A program made the translations under genes and the position numbers. The notes under the pieces were generated by a model. The model was not told where the DNA came from. It was given only the letters and a program-made list of their open reading frames with translations, and made no database searches. A DNA stretch of 64,000 nucleotides from Klebsormidium nitens (taxonomy: Eukaryota > Streptophyta > Klebsormidiophyceae > Klebsormidiales > Klebsormidiaceae). Below, piece by piece: positions 1 through 12,649 of this stretch (position 1 is its first letter; the number at the start of each line of letters is the position of its first letter). The stretch spans positions 360,523 through 424,522 of the forward strand of contig DF236953.1 of assembly GCA_000708835.1 (NCBI GenBank), read 5' to 3'.

Positions 1-3000
1 GCGACGGGGACAGCATTCCCGGGTCGAAGGCTGCTTTCGCTGCGCAACACGGTGGGGAGGGGCAGGCTTTGGCAGAGCGGGATGCTGGGCCTGAAAGGGA
101 GCAACAGAATGGGAACAGACTGCCGCACTCGCTTAGTGGAGACATTGACTTGGGGCCTGCACTGGAAAAAGGTGAGACGTGGCTGAGGCGTCCGGAGGCT
201 GAAGGGGACGAGCCACGTGTAAACGGGCATGCACCAGGGGGTGCAGCATCAGCGGGGAATGCCTATGAGGCATGCCTGGATGAAATCACTGCCCGTCCCC
301 GACCTCTCTCGGCAGACTTCCCAGCGCTCGGCGAGGGGGTCCGGGTTCCAGCCGCCGCTGCCCCCCTGAAACGGTTCACGAACCTGCGGCGGCCGGAGAG
401 CTGGGGGGGTGGGGATGACGTTACGGGGGCCAAGTCTAGCTGGGCGAAGCACATCTCCTCGAGGGCGGCAGAGGGTGAGGGAAGCGCAGCTCAGCCGGAC
501 GTTCAGACGGACGCTCAGACGGAGGAGTACGTCCGGAAACGGACGGCTTTTGAGGAAGAGGATCGGCGAAAGCGGCGGAAGATGCGGACCAAGGACGACT
601 TCGAGTGCTTCGAACGTCTTAAAGGAGGCAGAATGGTGAGCCCGTGGTTACTCAAAATGAAGCTGTCCCATCTTATCCAGGCAGCATAAATGCCCGGATA
701 GTAGGTGACTCTGTTCGAAATGCGTGCTCTTGAAGGCCCTCCAGGATTGTCGATAGGTTACGTCAGCCGTGTGAGAGTTCAGCACATTCAACCGAAACAG
801 TCTGATATGAAAAACGTGAGAAGGAAGCTCATGTTCCTCTTGGAAGGTACATCTTCGCTGAAAAAACCCGTCAGGAAGAGACTCTTAAGTTTTGTGGTCC
901 ATCTGGCTACTCGCAATTCACTGCTTTGCCCTTTTCTTGGCTTTATGCTTCTTGCTATCATGATACTAAGGGTCTTTACACACAGGGCGGGTGTTCTTTT
1001 TCGCAATTCGCCGAGAACTGAAGGTGTTGTTTTGCCCAAACTCCCCGCGCGACTTCGGGGGGTACCTTCCGCACGCAAAAGTAGTCCCGTGCGACGGTCC
1101 GAAAAAGTTTACTTTCGCTACCCGGCTTTTTTTGGGGTAGCACTTTGGAACACCGCGGTGTTTTTGCTGACGTATGATCGTACGAGTCGGCGAACTTGCA
1201 ATAACACCCGCGGTGTTTTCCTGGCGACGGTACCGCCGCGGCCCCTGCTGTACCGTCGCTCGAAACAAAAAACACCCGCTCTGTGTGTAAAGGCCCTAAT
1301 AGTCAATGTTCTTTGGCCAGGCCAGTCCAATTGCAGCATTGACTGGATGCGCTAATCTCGTGGTCAAGGAAAGCAAGCTGCATTCGCCTGTGCTTCACAA
1401 ATTCTGAAATCTGTCAATCTACTGCGAGGGCTGCGCAAACATCCCTCAGTTCATCTTCATAATTTGATGAACACAAAAACCTTTCCCATGCCCCCGTCGA
1501 CCTCGCTGACGTCATCACCACCTCTTTGTCAGGTCAACTCGGTTCAGGGCCTGGTGCTCCACGAGCAGTTTCTGGACGACGAAGAGCAGGCCGCCGCCGT
1601 CAGCATGATCCGGGAGCTGGAGCAACTAGGCGCGGACGGCGGGCTGCGCGGGCGGACGTACACGGCGCCGCGCAAGTGGATGAAGGGCAAGGGGCGGGTG
1701 ACCATCCAGTTCGGGTGCTGCTACAACTATGCCGTGGATAAGATGGGGCGGCCGCCAGGGATCCTGCAAGGTAGGCATTGGGTTTCAAGGTCGGCGCGGT
1801 TTGAGTTCTTGGAGGTTGAAGATTTTGGGGGCCATTTCAGGTTTTCCGAGGTCTGTTCGAGAATCGAAGCGAGTTTATAGTCCGCAGATTGTATCGGTTC
1901 GGACGAAGAAGTCAGGTCCAGAGCTTTCGGTTTCTTCGCCAATGCTGCGACTCGGTTGCAAATGCAACACTCTAGGTTTGGTTGATAACTCAAGACCACT
2001 CTTTATAGTCAACAGTAGCATCGATCTGAGGTTGAGATACAGCCAGTTTGAAATGATGACCCGGATGAATTTCGTGGGGGACTTAGGGCGCCAAGCTCAT
2101 TGAACACGTCAACCGTTCTGCAGACGAGGCGGTGGAGCCGATGCCGACCTTTTTGGAGGACATTTTGGACCGCATGGTGCGCTGGAAGGTGATGCCAGGG
2201 GGAAAGAAGCGCCCCAACTCGGCCATCATCAACCTGTACTCGGAGGTGGGTTCATTCAGACTGTTTATTGGTCAGAGGCATGGTTCGCGTTGCCTAGATG
2301 GGTTTCTTTTTTTTCAAGGGGCATGGAATCAAAGGGAATTGGCACATGCAGAATTGCGGGCCTCCTCGCCTCTGTTTGAGGGAGAGTGTGGAGCTGCTTC
2401 ATTGAAAGTCTCTCTTGTCCTCTGACCAAGCTTGACTGCGTCTCTACTAAAGCAGTTCACTAATTCTTGCAATCAAGGCCGCCGGTTAATCGTCCGACCC
2501 GTTCTCCGCTTCAAGGGTGTGTCGGAATTAAGCGGGCTATAGTTCCCTCTTTACCACCGCGCTTTCGGCACGCGCCGCCTTTGGCACTCCAAACAGTGAA
2601 CTATCCTCAAACAGTCAACGAACCTGTCGACGTTAAAGTCCTTGTACACCCTCATAGCCTCTCCAGGGACCCCGACTCGTCTGTCCGCTTACCAATGCTA
2701 CTGCTTCTTTAACCTCCCGACTTCTGAAAGTGACCGCTCTTCTTCATCTGTCTCTTCAGTTCTTAGTACCCACTAACCTTGCTTATCCCATTTTCTTACC
2801 CTAGGCGACTGCACTTCATCAAAGTTGACGTCCGTTTCTTGGACGACCCTCAGGGCATGCTCTTTCGTCGACTATTTGAGTAGCGTCCTACGCATTCAAA
2901 CCCACTTCTTTTCAATCATTTGTTAACCCGCCTTTTAACCAGGTCGACTGCATCCCATCCACACCTACCACCACGACTCCAATCCTCTCTTCTGCACGCC

Positions 3001-6000
3001 GAGAACCTCTCACACCCACTTTGAGCCCTCATCAAAATCAGATAACGCGTATCTAACCGTGGCAACTGCATCCTCCTGTCAAAACACTCGTAACCCCACG
3101 TAACCCCTTTCTTGCCAGGGCGACTGCATCCCAATCCACATCGACCACCACGACTTCGACCGCCCCTTTTGCACGATGTCGCTCCTCTCGGTGGCGCCCA
3201 TCAAGTTTGGGGCCGTTATGGAGTCCCTGGACGCAGGCCAGTTCTCGGGCGCCTTCGAGCTGCCGCTCTCCAAAGGGTAGGTTTTCTTGCCCGGTCATGT
3301 ATCCATCTTGCTGGTTCCTCCTCACTCGATCCCTTTTGCGGGACAGTAGAACGCCGCTGCAGTCGTACGAAAGTCGGTGCTTGAGCGAACCTTTCGCTGC
3401 CGATCAGCGTCTTGGTGGTTCGTCGGCTTTCAGTCAGCCGGCAATATGCGTCTCCGTGCCTATGTTCTCGCGTTCTTGAAAGAACAGATATTAAAAGGTT
3501 TGACATGCTTTGGCGTATCCGACCACATGCTCGTCTGCTCGGGTCTCCTGGAAACCCCTTTCGTGCAACCTCCCTGCGTACGAATAATTGGCATCAGAAT
3601 GCAAGGGACCTTCATGCGAATATTAGCCGTCAGTCTGCCTCGACGGCGCTGAGCGGGCCTTCAAAGAGCTGGTACAACATCGTTGTACCCTGCCTTCGAA
3701 TGGCTGTTGCTGAAGTCATGGCTTGTTCCGGACCGCTTGACCGTTGTTCTTGAAAGCGAGAGCGCTGCTTGATGAGTGAGTTGGAAAAAGGGTGATGAGC
3801 TTCATAAGAGGAACCGGTTCCTGGCTTCAAGGACACATAGGTCCGTGAGAACGGGAATGGAGAAGGGTGGCTGTAACGAATTCATCTGGTGCCAATTTTC
3901 CGAGCTCACGAGCGTTGAAGGGGCGTGTTCACTTGTGGTTTGCGGCATACTTCCGCAAGGTCCCAAGCTTTGGGAATTCATTCGCGCTAGGAGTTCTCCT
4001 CTTCACATACCATTTGCCAGGTATATCAAACGGACCGTGTTTTGAACCCGGAACACGATTGAAAGAGCCTGCTTATCTCCTACCTAGAGAGAGATGTCCA
4101 TGAGATACCGAAAGAACCTAATTACCTTGGTTCTCCTGTGCAGCTCGGTGTGCATCTTGAACGGCAACGCCGCCGACGTCGCCAAGCACTGCATTCCGAG
4201 CGTCCCGGAGCCCCGCATCTCCGTGACCTTCCGGCGCATGAAGCCCGAGAAGGCGCCCTACATGAACATCGTCCTCCCCCTGCCAGACTTCCCCGTTTTC
4301 CACCGGCGCGCTTTCTCCCCCTCCCTGATACCCCCGTCTTTGGGACCCCCCTCGCTGCTTTCTGACCCCCTCCCGTTCGAAGCCCCCCGGGCGCCCCCCA
4401 TAGACGTCTCCGCAGAAGTGTGGCCGGATCTCTTGGGGAGATCGGCGGGAGGCCCGGTCGAGAAGGACTTTGGCAGGGCCTCCGGTGCTCAGCCATGGGC
4501 GCCGAGGCCCCCGACAAGGCCTCTCTCGGGTGGAGGCCCTGTAAGGGCCGAGAATGGCCGGGGATCGGGCTCTGGGAATGCGCCCCCGCCTCTGACAAGG
4601 GCTTCTTCAGGGGGAAATCCTGTTTCAAGCGGCACGGCGGAGTGGCCGGATCTGGGAACTAGCGTGAAGGGAGGGCCTTCGAAAAGGTCGATATCCGCCG
4701 AACGGAACGGGCGGCCAAACGAAACCGTGCGCAGCAAGCCGTTACCCTCCAGCCAATCAGGTTCCGGGGGAGCGTTACCGCCAAGACCCTCGAGCCAATC
4801 AGAGGCGGGAAGCCAACCGCGCGAGAGAGATCCTTCACAGCTGCCGGAATCAGTAGCCCAGTTCGAGTCAGAAGAGCCGAGAGCTAGAGAGAACGGCGGC
4901 GGTTTCGGGCGGTCCGAGATGCGGTCCGCTTCGCCCATTCGGACCGCGGGGGATGTCCGCAACCTCAGCCAGCCTAGCAGCCCAAATCCCAACCCCTCCG
5001 AAGCTTCTGTCGCGAGTGAGTCGGGGCCTTCTAGCGCGGTCCAAACAAAGGGGAATCAAGTCGAGTCGATGGAGACGGATAACCCAGCTCCGGATTTTGC
5101 AGCATTGCCTGACGTAGGCGCTGTACGGAAAGGCGCGAGCGACGATGACCCAGACGCAAGTCGGAACCGAACCTCGAGCCAAACCCCTAGTGATCACGCG
5201 TCCTCAGAGCCGAATGCCGATTCTAATCCGTCCCACGCTGATTCAGACCCCATCCACGGCCCCAAAGCTGACGAGCAATCGTCCCAATTTCAAAGACCGG
5301 AGCTCGACCTCACGGGTGTGAAGCGGACCGAGAGCCCAAGATCGAACGGTCATGCGGACGTTCGAATCGGAGCAATGTCGCCGGACGGGTTCTCTCGGGG
5401 AAGCGTCGGAGGGGGCCAGGTGTCGCGTGGTGATAGGGCGGGCCAGACGAGCGAGGTTCAAGACCCTAGGGCAAGGAAAGAGCGCAGTGTTCCGCTGGAT
5501 TATGTGGCCCGAAACGGAAGTGTCGGAAATGGACACGAGCGGAGGACGTCGCGCGAACCCAATCCGGATACGGCCGACCCGGACAGAAACCAGGGGCTCG
5601 AGTGGCGGAAAGATCGTAGTCGAACGCAGTCGACGGAAATAGCTTACCCTCGGCGATACGAGCAGAGCGTCACTAGCGCTTATGGCGGGCGGAGACAAAA
5701 CGAGGAGAGGAGCGCCGCTTCTGAAATGGCCCGGGGGCAGAGCGAGGAGAGAAGCGGCATCTCGTATGGGGGCCGGGGGCGGAAAGGCTGGCGACCGGAA
5801 TTCCGGGGGCGGTCGGTGGAGCGGCGGTTCAGCCCGGAACCACGCCAGGGGCAGAACGGATGGAGTGCCGGAAACGGAACGGGCAGCGCTTGGAATGCAA
5901 GCCCGGGTCAAAGCGACTGGAAGCGGAGGCCCGATCCGCCGCTCAGTCCTGGACGGCTCGTGTCAGCAGCTGATGAGTATCGGCGCGGTGCTTATGAGCA

Positions 6001-6694
6001 TGCGGGCGCTTATAACCCATCTACGGGCGCTTATGGCGGCAACGCAGGGGAGACTTATGGAGGCGAAAGCTGCCAGTCTACCGGAATGGAGTCGAAGGGC
6101 AACCTAGCAGCGGCAGCCCCGGCGTTCGTGTCCCGGGCACTGATGAGGCCCAACTCCGGGCTTGGGGGGCGTTCCGATCGGCCGACGCCGAGCGGATCAT
6201 ACAATGGGGCGTCTCCGCACCAGCCGAGACGGGACGCTGGGCAGAATGGCTCAAGCAGTGGGGCGCATTCACACCGGCCGGGCTGGGACGCGGCCTCAGG
6301 TAATGGGGGGTACTCACACCAGCCGGGCGTTCCAGCCCGGCAGGATGGTGCAGGCAATGGGGCGTATACACACCAGCCGGGCCCGAACGCCGGTCCTGAT
6401 GGCCTGGGCAATGGAGCCACTCCCGAAGCATGGAAGTTCGAAGGGGAGAACGGATCAGCATCGCTAGGGCAAACGGCTCCGGACGACGATGGAGGAATGA
6501 AGTCAAAGAACATACCGCGTGTGGATGTAGCGTGGTTTTTCGACTCTGCTTCGACGCCGAAATCTGCATCGCCGGGCAAAGAGCAGATTGGTGAGCAGTC
6601 AGCAGAGGGGTCGGCGGGGGTTGGATCCCCGCAGCAATCGCTGGCTATGTTCTTTCCCAAGGAGACGCCCAAGAAGGAGCCCCAGAGCGATTGA
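1..6694 (+). CDS. ALKBH9B-like: ALKBH9-like Fe(II)/2-oxoglutarate RNA demethylase, 5' partial
   Basis: Predicted AlkB-family dioxygenase of the plant ALKBH9 group, which removes the methyl from N6-methyladenosine in RNA. Exons: <1-635, 1533-1770, 2124-2245, 3119-3276, 4144-6694; all junctions are GT-AG and phases close. Exon 1 is a disordered N-terminal tail ending in a charged stretch (KDDFECFERLKGGRM) typical just before the AlkB fold; it is open to base 1, so the start lies outside. Exon 2 carries GRVTIQFGCCYNY and ends PPGILQ. Exon 4 carries the HxD iron ligands in IHIDHHDF. Exon 5 carries the second His in DVAKHC and the 2OG-binding Arg region RISVTFRR. What follows is unusual: about 820 residues of Ser/Gly/Arg/Asn-rich, probably disordered tail in one exon, far longer than I recall for land-plant members. 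Catalytic residues look intact. The exact ALKBH9 subgroup is inference. Confidence 0.9.
967..1299. mobile_element. Tourist-like MITE (PIF/Harbinger-type) in intron 1 of the demethylase gene
   Basis: A non-coding element of 327 bp (970-1296) has terminal inverted repeats: the left end reads GGGTCTTTACACACAGGGCG and the reverse complement of the right end GGGCCTTTACACACAGAGCG, continuing with few mismatches for about 30 bp. It is flanked on both sides by TAA (967-969 and 1297-1299), fitting the TWA target duplication of PIF/Harbinger elements. Internal copies of a palindrome (AACACCGCGGTGTT at 1149-1162; a one-base variant at 1203-1217) echo the GCGGGTGTT inside the terminal repeats. It encodes no transposase, so it would be non-autonomous. 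It sits wholly within an intron. Confidence 0.8.
2803..3085 (+). repeat. Decayed upstream copies of demethylase exon 4 start
   Basis: Intron 3 holds three degenerate copies of the acceptor and first bases of exon 4 (real exon from 3119, beginning GGCGACTGCATCCC). Copy 1 begins about 2806 (TAG then GCGACTGCA), copy 2 about 2943 (CCAG then GTCGACTGCATCCCATCCAC, continuing with exon-like ACCACCACGACT), and copy 3 about 3061 (GGCAACTGCATCCTCC). Copy 2 resembles the exon over about 60 bases. All but the real exon have lost an open frame. Confidence 0.75.
6216..6425 (+). repeat. Coding tandem repeat, four HQPG-type units
   Basis: In the demethylase C-terminal tail, four imperfect units start at about 6218, 6272, 6317 and 6371 (spacing 54, 45 and 54 bp, always a multiple of three). 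Each begins with codons for H-Q/R-P followed by Gly/Asn/Ala/Asp-rich residues and ends near NG. The frame is kept, so the tail is growing or shrinking by in-frame slippage. Confidence 0.8.
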
Positions 6695-8388
6695 TTGATC
6701 ATCGAGGCACCATTCCGTGTGCTGAAGTAGGTTAGTCTGCAGTACAGGAAACATTGATGATGTCCATTGCCCACAAGAAATTCGAATTGGTCATTTGCAA
6801 CTGGACGGTGGCGCTATTTTGTAAGTAGGTCCGATCATGCAGAAGATTGTAAATGAAGGAGGAGAATTAGACCAGTGGCAAAACGTTCTGAGCCTTGCAG
6901 CTAAGTCCTGAAGCGAGGAGCAGTTGCAATGCATTTGCATCGATCGGTCCTGTTATCGATCGCCCGTCCATTCACGCCTTTCTGCATGACACATGGTTTT
7001 CAGGCAACGTCAATATCTTGCATGCTAAGTGCGGCTCGCTGGCAATGCATGTGGTCGTTCTGCACTAGTAAGCCAGTACGCGGGTGCGCGCGATCATGGT
7101 ATGGTATTATGCATTGGTTGTCACAGTGGTTCAGATCGGATGAGATCGAGAAGCGGCCTACATATATATACTCATCATCTTCTGCAATTGCATGTTGAAC
7201 GACTATTTACTATTAGCCCGCGGACCACACATGCTCTGGTAATATGCGCAACACGTCCGTTGTTTTGTTGAATTACAGAACTTAGCTAGAACTAGCTATA
7301 TCAGTACGTTCCATCACGGGCCGCCAATTTCACTAGTCGATCTGACTTGAACATGCAAATGCATCGTCGTTGACTGTTTTGGCAAGCCGTTGCATATAAG
7401 CATTATACTGGGCGGCTTGAATTAAGCTATTTTGCGCGAGAACTGCCCGGAATTGCTCAATGCTAGGGCTCGGCGCCCTAGCGCAGCCACAACGCCATGA
7501 CTCCGCCGCACCGTGCACTGTGAGGTCCTCTAGCACTCACTTTGGAAAGAACTCAGTTACCCATCAATCAACTAACGGACAGAAATGCAATGCGCATGAA
7601 CCTATAGAACGGCTCAGTCGCGCCCTTATTCCGAAATGGCAACATCTGCATAAGTACAGGATAAACTGAATCCACCTTCGAGAAAATCTCCCTCAGGCAA
7701 CTTGTACAATCCAAAAGGCATGCAAACTTACAGCATACGGCTCCATGTCCTTTGTCGTAACAGGGTAACGTCAGCTTCATGGATGTATTTGACGTTCTAG
7801 ACAATTCGAGCTCCGTGTCCGGCTATTGTGCTTATACAACAAGCATACATCCTCGATCACGCAAATCAGCAAGTGCTGGGTTTTAATATGGAATTCTCTC
7901 CTTAGCGTTCACATACGGCTGCGGCTTTTCAAATCTCAATACTAGTTTTTGAGCAATGCTTCAATGATTGCCTCTTTATTCAACCAATGCAACAATCAGA
8001 TGGCGGCCAGCACGCAGTTCTGCTCCGCACCCAAAGTACTTGACGGAGATTCCGGCCCTCCGGTCCAGCTCCTTTAATTTCTCCAAAAACGAAAGTCGCT
8101 ACTAGTACCGTATCTGCTTCACAGAATTCAAACCTGAGTCGAAAGAATCCTTGTACATAGTCCCAGAAGCTCAGCAAGAACCCGGCGAATCTTGTAATGA
8201 TTAGGACCTAAAACTTACAATTCTTGCTCCTTGCTTGCGAGGTCTCCTCTGAGCCTCGCACTTAGGTTTCCAGCAGCCATGACTTTAAGTTAGCCAACCG
8301 GACATCCATAGGTTTGGTGCTAATTGTAACGAAACCACGACGTACAAGTCTACTATCCCCCCGCACTTCTATGGCATGTCGACACCCG
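6695..8388. other. Intergenic, convergent gene ends
   Basis: The interval between the 3' ends of the demethylase (+) and the Root_cap gene (-). It should hold both 3' UTRs. I see a short TA-dinucleotide run near 7160 and no frame with recognisable protein, splice structure or RNA gene. Confidence 0.5.
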
Positions 8389-11300
8389 TCATGGCCCGCG
8401 TCTTTGCGGAGCAGAGGAGCATCCTCCGACAGCGGGAAAAAAACGGAGGCTAACCGACTGCGCCTGATTAGTGTCCAACCCAAAGAACTCTCTATGAGCG
8501 TCTCCGTCTTCTACAAGCCTGAAAGTAATGGCCCTGCCGGTATCTATTAGCAGCACATTCGTGGCAGGCTTCGAAGAGTCGGTGTTGACCCACTGTGGAT
8601 CTAAAGCACTACACTGGCCACCGAGGGTCCAGATCGCATCCTCGATGAGTAAGTTGGGCAGCCCGGTGCGATCGCTAAAGGAGTTGTCTCCTGATTCAGC
8701 TGGGCGCGGTGTACTAGAAGGTGGGGGGGGGGCAATTAGTCCCCCAAGGAGCAGGAATCTAGGACTATCAAGCCCAATGTAACCATCCAATAAAGAAATA
8801 GCCCCAACGTACGGATACTGGGGGTCAGGCCCATTGACCGCAAACGCCGAATACTCGTACGATGGGTCGAATCGAATCTCTAGCGCCTCGGACATCGCTG
8901 GGGTGAACGTGTACAGTCCGTCGCCGTCAAAAGATGCACTGACATAACCGAGTAGATCCGCCAGGGCCGTCGAGTCCTGCCGGTATACCGCCACAAAGCC
9001 GCACGCGGGCAGCGTCAGGGTGAGAGGGCTGGTGCAGAATGCCCCACAGCATTCCTGGGTTGCCTTACACGTGGTCGAGCTAGAGCAGGACTTGCTGACG
9101 CACTCGCATTGGGTTTCCAGGTTGGCGCGCCTTTGCAAGTTGGTGTCCGATTTGCTGGCAGACTCGAAGTCGGGCACTTGCAGAAGCCGGCGGCCAGGAT
9201 TGACTTTCCAGTTTCTGATGCTTGACGTTGTGTCGGAAGACGCGTGTGGCTGCGCAAGATGGTCACCGTCCTGGTCGGGACGGAGAGAGGAGTTCGTTCA
9301 GTTTTGGACCAGGATCGAGCTTGGTCAACTAAGACAGAAGCTACCAGTTCGAGGGATCTGAACGCCTGAATAGAAGCACGTGATAGTGTCACGAAGTCAG
9401 AAAACTGAACAACGATGACAAACGAACGTAGCTGAACCCACAGGCAAACGACGACGCGACTCCACAATCCAACAACTTCAAGTCGCTCTTGAAGACGGCC
9501 GGCCACTTATGGATTCTCTGCATCGTTGATGTGAAAGTTCATCTAGCCTGCCTGATCACAATCGGGTCCGTGATAGATGACAGACAGTCAAGTTGTTACG
9601 CCTCACCATGGCAAAGCGGTTGAAGAAGCAGTCCGTTGCCGTTAGATCAGAAGTAGCATATTCGTCGTCTGATCCTTCGACGTACCTAGGAGAGAGGCAA
9701 GTAGTAGGAGTCAACCAGAAGGAAAAACGAGGGAGGCGCAACGACTACGTTTCAGCCAAATGAAACAATATGTCAGTCAAATTGTTCTGGGGCAGCAGAA
9801 GGCATGGATAAAAGGGAGCAAGAACAGTGAACGGAAAAAACAAGATGCAACGAGCGGAGGTTGCACAACTCACTCCCGATGCATCAGACCCTCAAGTGTT
9901 CCCACCTGCAAGCGCTCCGCAATGGCGCCAGGCGCGTGCATTTGCCCAAGAAACTGCACAGGCAAAACCAAAAGGGATCAGCAAACCACAACGGTACAAG
10001 CATCCTGCTCAATCCTCGACGCCTAATGAAGATGAGTCCGGACCTTTGCAAGGTAATCGAGCACTCCCCTTCCGATCACAGACGGGCAATCGATCACACT
10101 GTTCAATAGACGAGATCCTGAACATGTTCGATTCCCGTAATCAGCGGTAGCATAGGGCTGTTCTCATATAGCCTGAGCCCTTAGGTACTGATCACGCAAG
10201 GAAGAGGACTTCCCCACCCAAATTTGACAGCAGATCTTGCAGATTCAGCATGAACTGATGTTGTCCCTTAACTTCAATTGCCTAATCGCATCAGAATCAC
10301 ATTTCATGTCGACCTGAAGAAGATGTAAGATTCTCAATAAGTAAGCCCCGTCCCAACAGTAAGGCTGAGAAGAGGGTTCAATCAAGCGAAACGGGCCTTA
10401 CGCCATGAACGTTGGGCGTGGTGTAGAGCGTCTTGATCTCGAAGTTGAGGCAGTAGATCGGAGGCTCTGTTATAAGCTCCCTTTCTGGTTCCACCTTAAT
10501 CGTCATTGTCAGGAGTTCCGGCATGAATATGTGGGTAGCGTTTCCCTCCTGGCTGATGGTTATAAGGCTGTCGGAGCTTGTCCAGTTGGAAGCGCCGTCC
10601 AAAACCTGACAAAGTATGGGGTGTGTGCTCTAGCCAGAACACTGTGCTTAACGTACTCGTCAGGGTTGATTCAATAAGGGGAGAGCTCGATAATACAAAA
10701 CCTTCTGGTGAGGTCTCAACATTGACTTGCAAACCGGCTGCAAAACTTTCAAGTGTGCAGAAACATCATGTGATCATGAACCGCGCCTTGGCGTGCGTGG
10801 CAGCAAGCGGCAAGGCATTGCTCACAAAAGTTTTAGCTGAGTTATTAATGTCCAGCCCAATCGTGTCTGTGGCAGATGTCATCTCTAATACGGTACTTCG
10901 CTGACTCTGCACGAGACGTTACAAGATTGACAAAAGGTTTGCATTGAGGCGCAGCGCTCACCTGAACCGCATCCCCCTCGCTCTCGCGGAAGCGGATGGT
11001 GATTGGATGGCTGTTGGACCGCGCCCGCTTCTGATCGAGGACAATCTCGATGCTTGCGTCCTTGTTGTCTTGCGTCTTGTACACTATGCCCACTCCATCC
11101 ACCCAAGTTCCTCAAAGAAAGGCTCGACTTTGGGTACCTCTTGCTTGATAACTCTAACGTCAGGAGGGAGGGTGAACATGTGCGTGTTCAGCTGCAAAAT
11201 AGATCATCGGAAGTGATGAAGTGATCGCTTACGCAACTAAAAGGAGCTAAGGGCCAAGGAACTATTGCACTCAATGAGGCTGCCAGCAACTAGAGAAACA

Positions 11301-12649
11301 ATTATTAGTCTCCTCCTGAATCAAGAAAGTCCCGGACACATAAGCTACCATTCAGGTCCTTAGGCTTTCAAAAGTTTGACACAAAAGCTGTGTCTCCACG
11401 TTCCTTTGTCAAAAATTGTAATCAAGGTTGACAACCAGGGAATGTAATATCGGCCAGGATAACACCCCCCACTGCTCCTAGTCCTAGAAATACTGGAACA
11501 GTTGTCCTTTGCCTGAAAAAGAAAAGCCTGCAGAATACAAGCTTCATAGCTCGTAGAGACACAGACTCGAAGCTGGTTGATGAGTAGCAAGAGCGTAAGA
11601 GCGCCACCCAACGACAGATTTGTGAATACGTGTAGCCGTCAACCAAAAGTGCCACTTACACACAAGCGCCAGCTGCATGCGGCACCAGACTTTATTTGAT
11701 CACCTTACTGAAAACCGCAAAGCCCAAAAATGGTCCTCTTGAAGACTGGATTTCTCAGCTGCATTAAAAGCTTGCATGACGACATTCTCAATATCCAGCG
11801 TTGCAGCCCTTTGCTTTCTTTGAACTGAACCACAAAAGAAGCCTTGGTTCCTGGAGCATTTCGACTTGCTCACCGTTATGTACTTATCTGTTACCATGCA
11901 GTAGCTCTGGTTGCCTCTGCCGTGAAAGTCCCAGGTGAGCCTTTGGCCATCAGGGCCAGTCAACTCCAGATGGGGATCCCCATTCAAACCAGAGGAACCT
12001 GCACAAAGGTCACATTAAATTGAAGCACACCAAAAAAAGGATACATATGCCTTTCACCTTGGAATGCGTTGCCACAACTTGCGGGAGTTGATCAGTCATA
12101 GATGTAAGGAATTACTTTTATAGGCCTACATGCAGCGTATCTAGTTGATGCTTTCAGGCTTGATGTGGTTTTTAGCCAGACCCAATAATGACATCATGAT
12201 GGTGCTTGCAACCATAGTGGCAGACTTCTCCTCTCTTGGACCGTGGCTCAGATTGTTCAAGATGTAAAGAACATCCACAAAACAAGGCGCTGTAAATCCA
12301 CGTCACTCTTTGCAGCAGCATAGCCCGGCTGGCTACTAAAACAACCATCTGAAGCATTTGACCAGCCCTGCCATCTTGTGTTTTGTTGGTGACACTCCTT
12401 GAGTTCTAGATTGAACAAGCGAGATAAGGAAGGGGTTGAGGCTGGTATACTACACTCACTGCAAACGCACTGTTCCCCCCTCGCGCAGTCCGTTCCTTCG
12501 GTAGCCTCCGTGCAGCTGAGGACTGGTGCAGGACCGATGACAACGTCGCTGATCAGCAACCAAGCGACACACACGACAGCAGCGAAGGCTCTTCGTTGTA
12601 GGCCCAGGGCAAAGACTCCGCGAGTCGCCATCTCTCGCGCACCCGACAA
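8389..12649 (-). CDS. Secreted Root_cap-domain protein, with an apparent 1-nt frameshift
   Basis: Seven exons on the minus strand: 12649-12460, 11998-11874, 11191-10962, 10605-10402, 9953-9874, 9685-9607, 9270-8389. A hydrophobic signal peptide is followed by Cys-rich sequence. The von Willebrand-like Root_cap core follows: NGDPHLELTGPDG, DFHGRGNQSYCMVTDKY, TWVDGVGIVYK, then TTPNVHGFLGQ, then EYATSDLTATDC. That order matches plant Root_cap/LEA-like proteins (PF06830), whose biochemical role is unknown. A further region of about 290 residues, rich in Cys at its start, has no match I recognise. Exon 3 is 230 nt although both flanking junctions are phase 0, and family-like sequence jumps frame near 11100-11115, so one base is missing there (mutation or assembly error). 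The start could instead be the second Met at 12631, which gives a tidier signal peptide. Acts outside the cell (inferred). Confidence 0.83.

Noticed and set aside
7333-7536. Minus-strand short open frame downstream of the Root_cap stop
   Set aside because: Considered as an extra exon, but the upstream exon ends in a clean stop at 8389 and no acceptor fits.
9760-10150. Plus-strand open frame of about 107 codons antisense to the Root_cap gene
   Set aside because: It overlaps a well-supported minus-strand exon (9953-9874), has no recognisable domain, and its length is ordinary for chance in this sequence.
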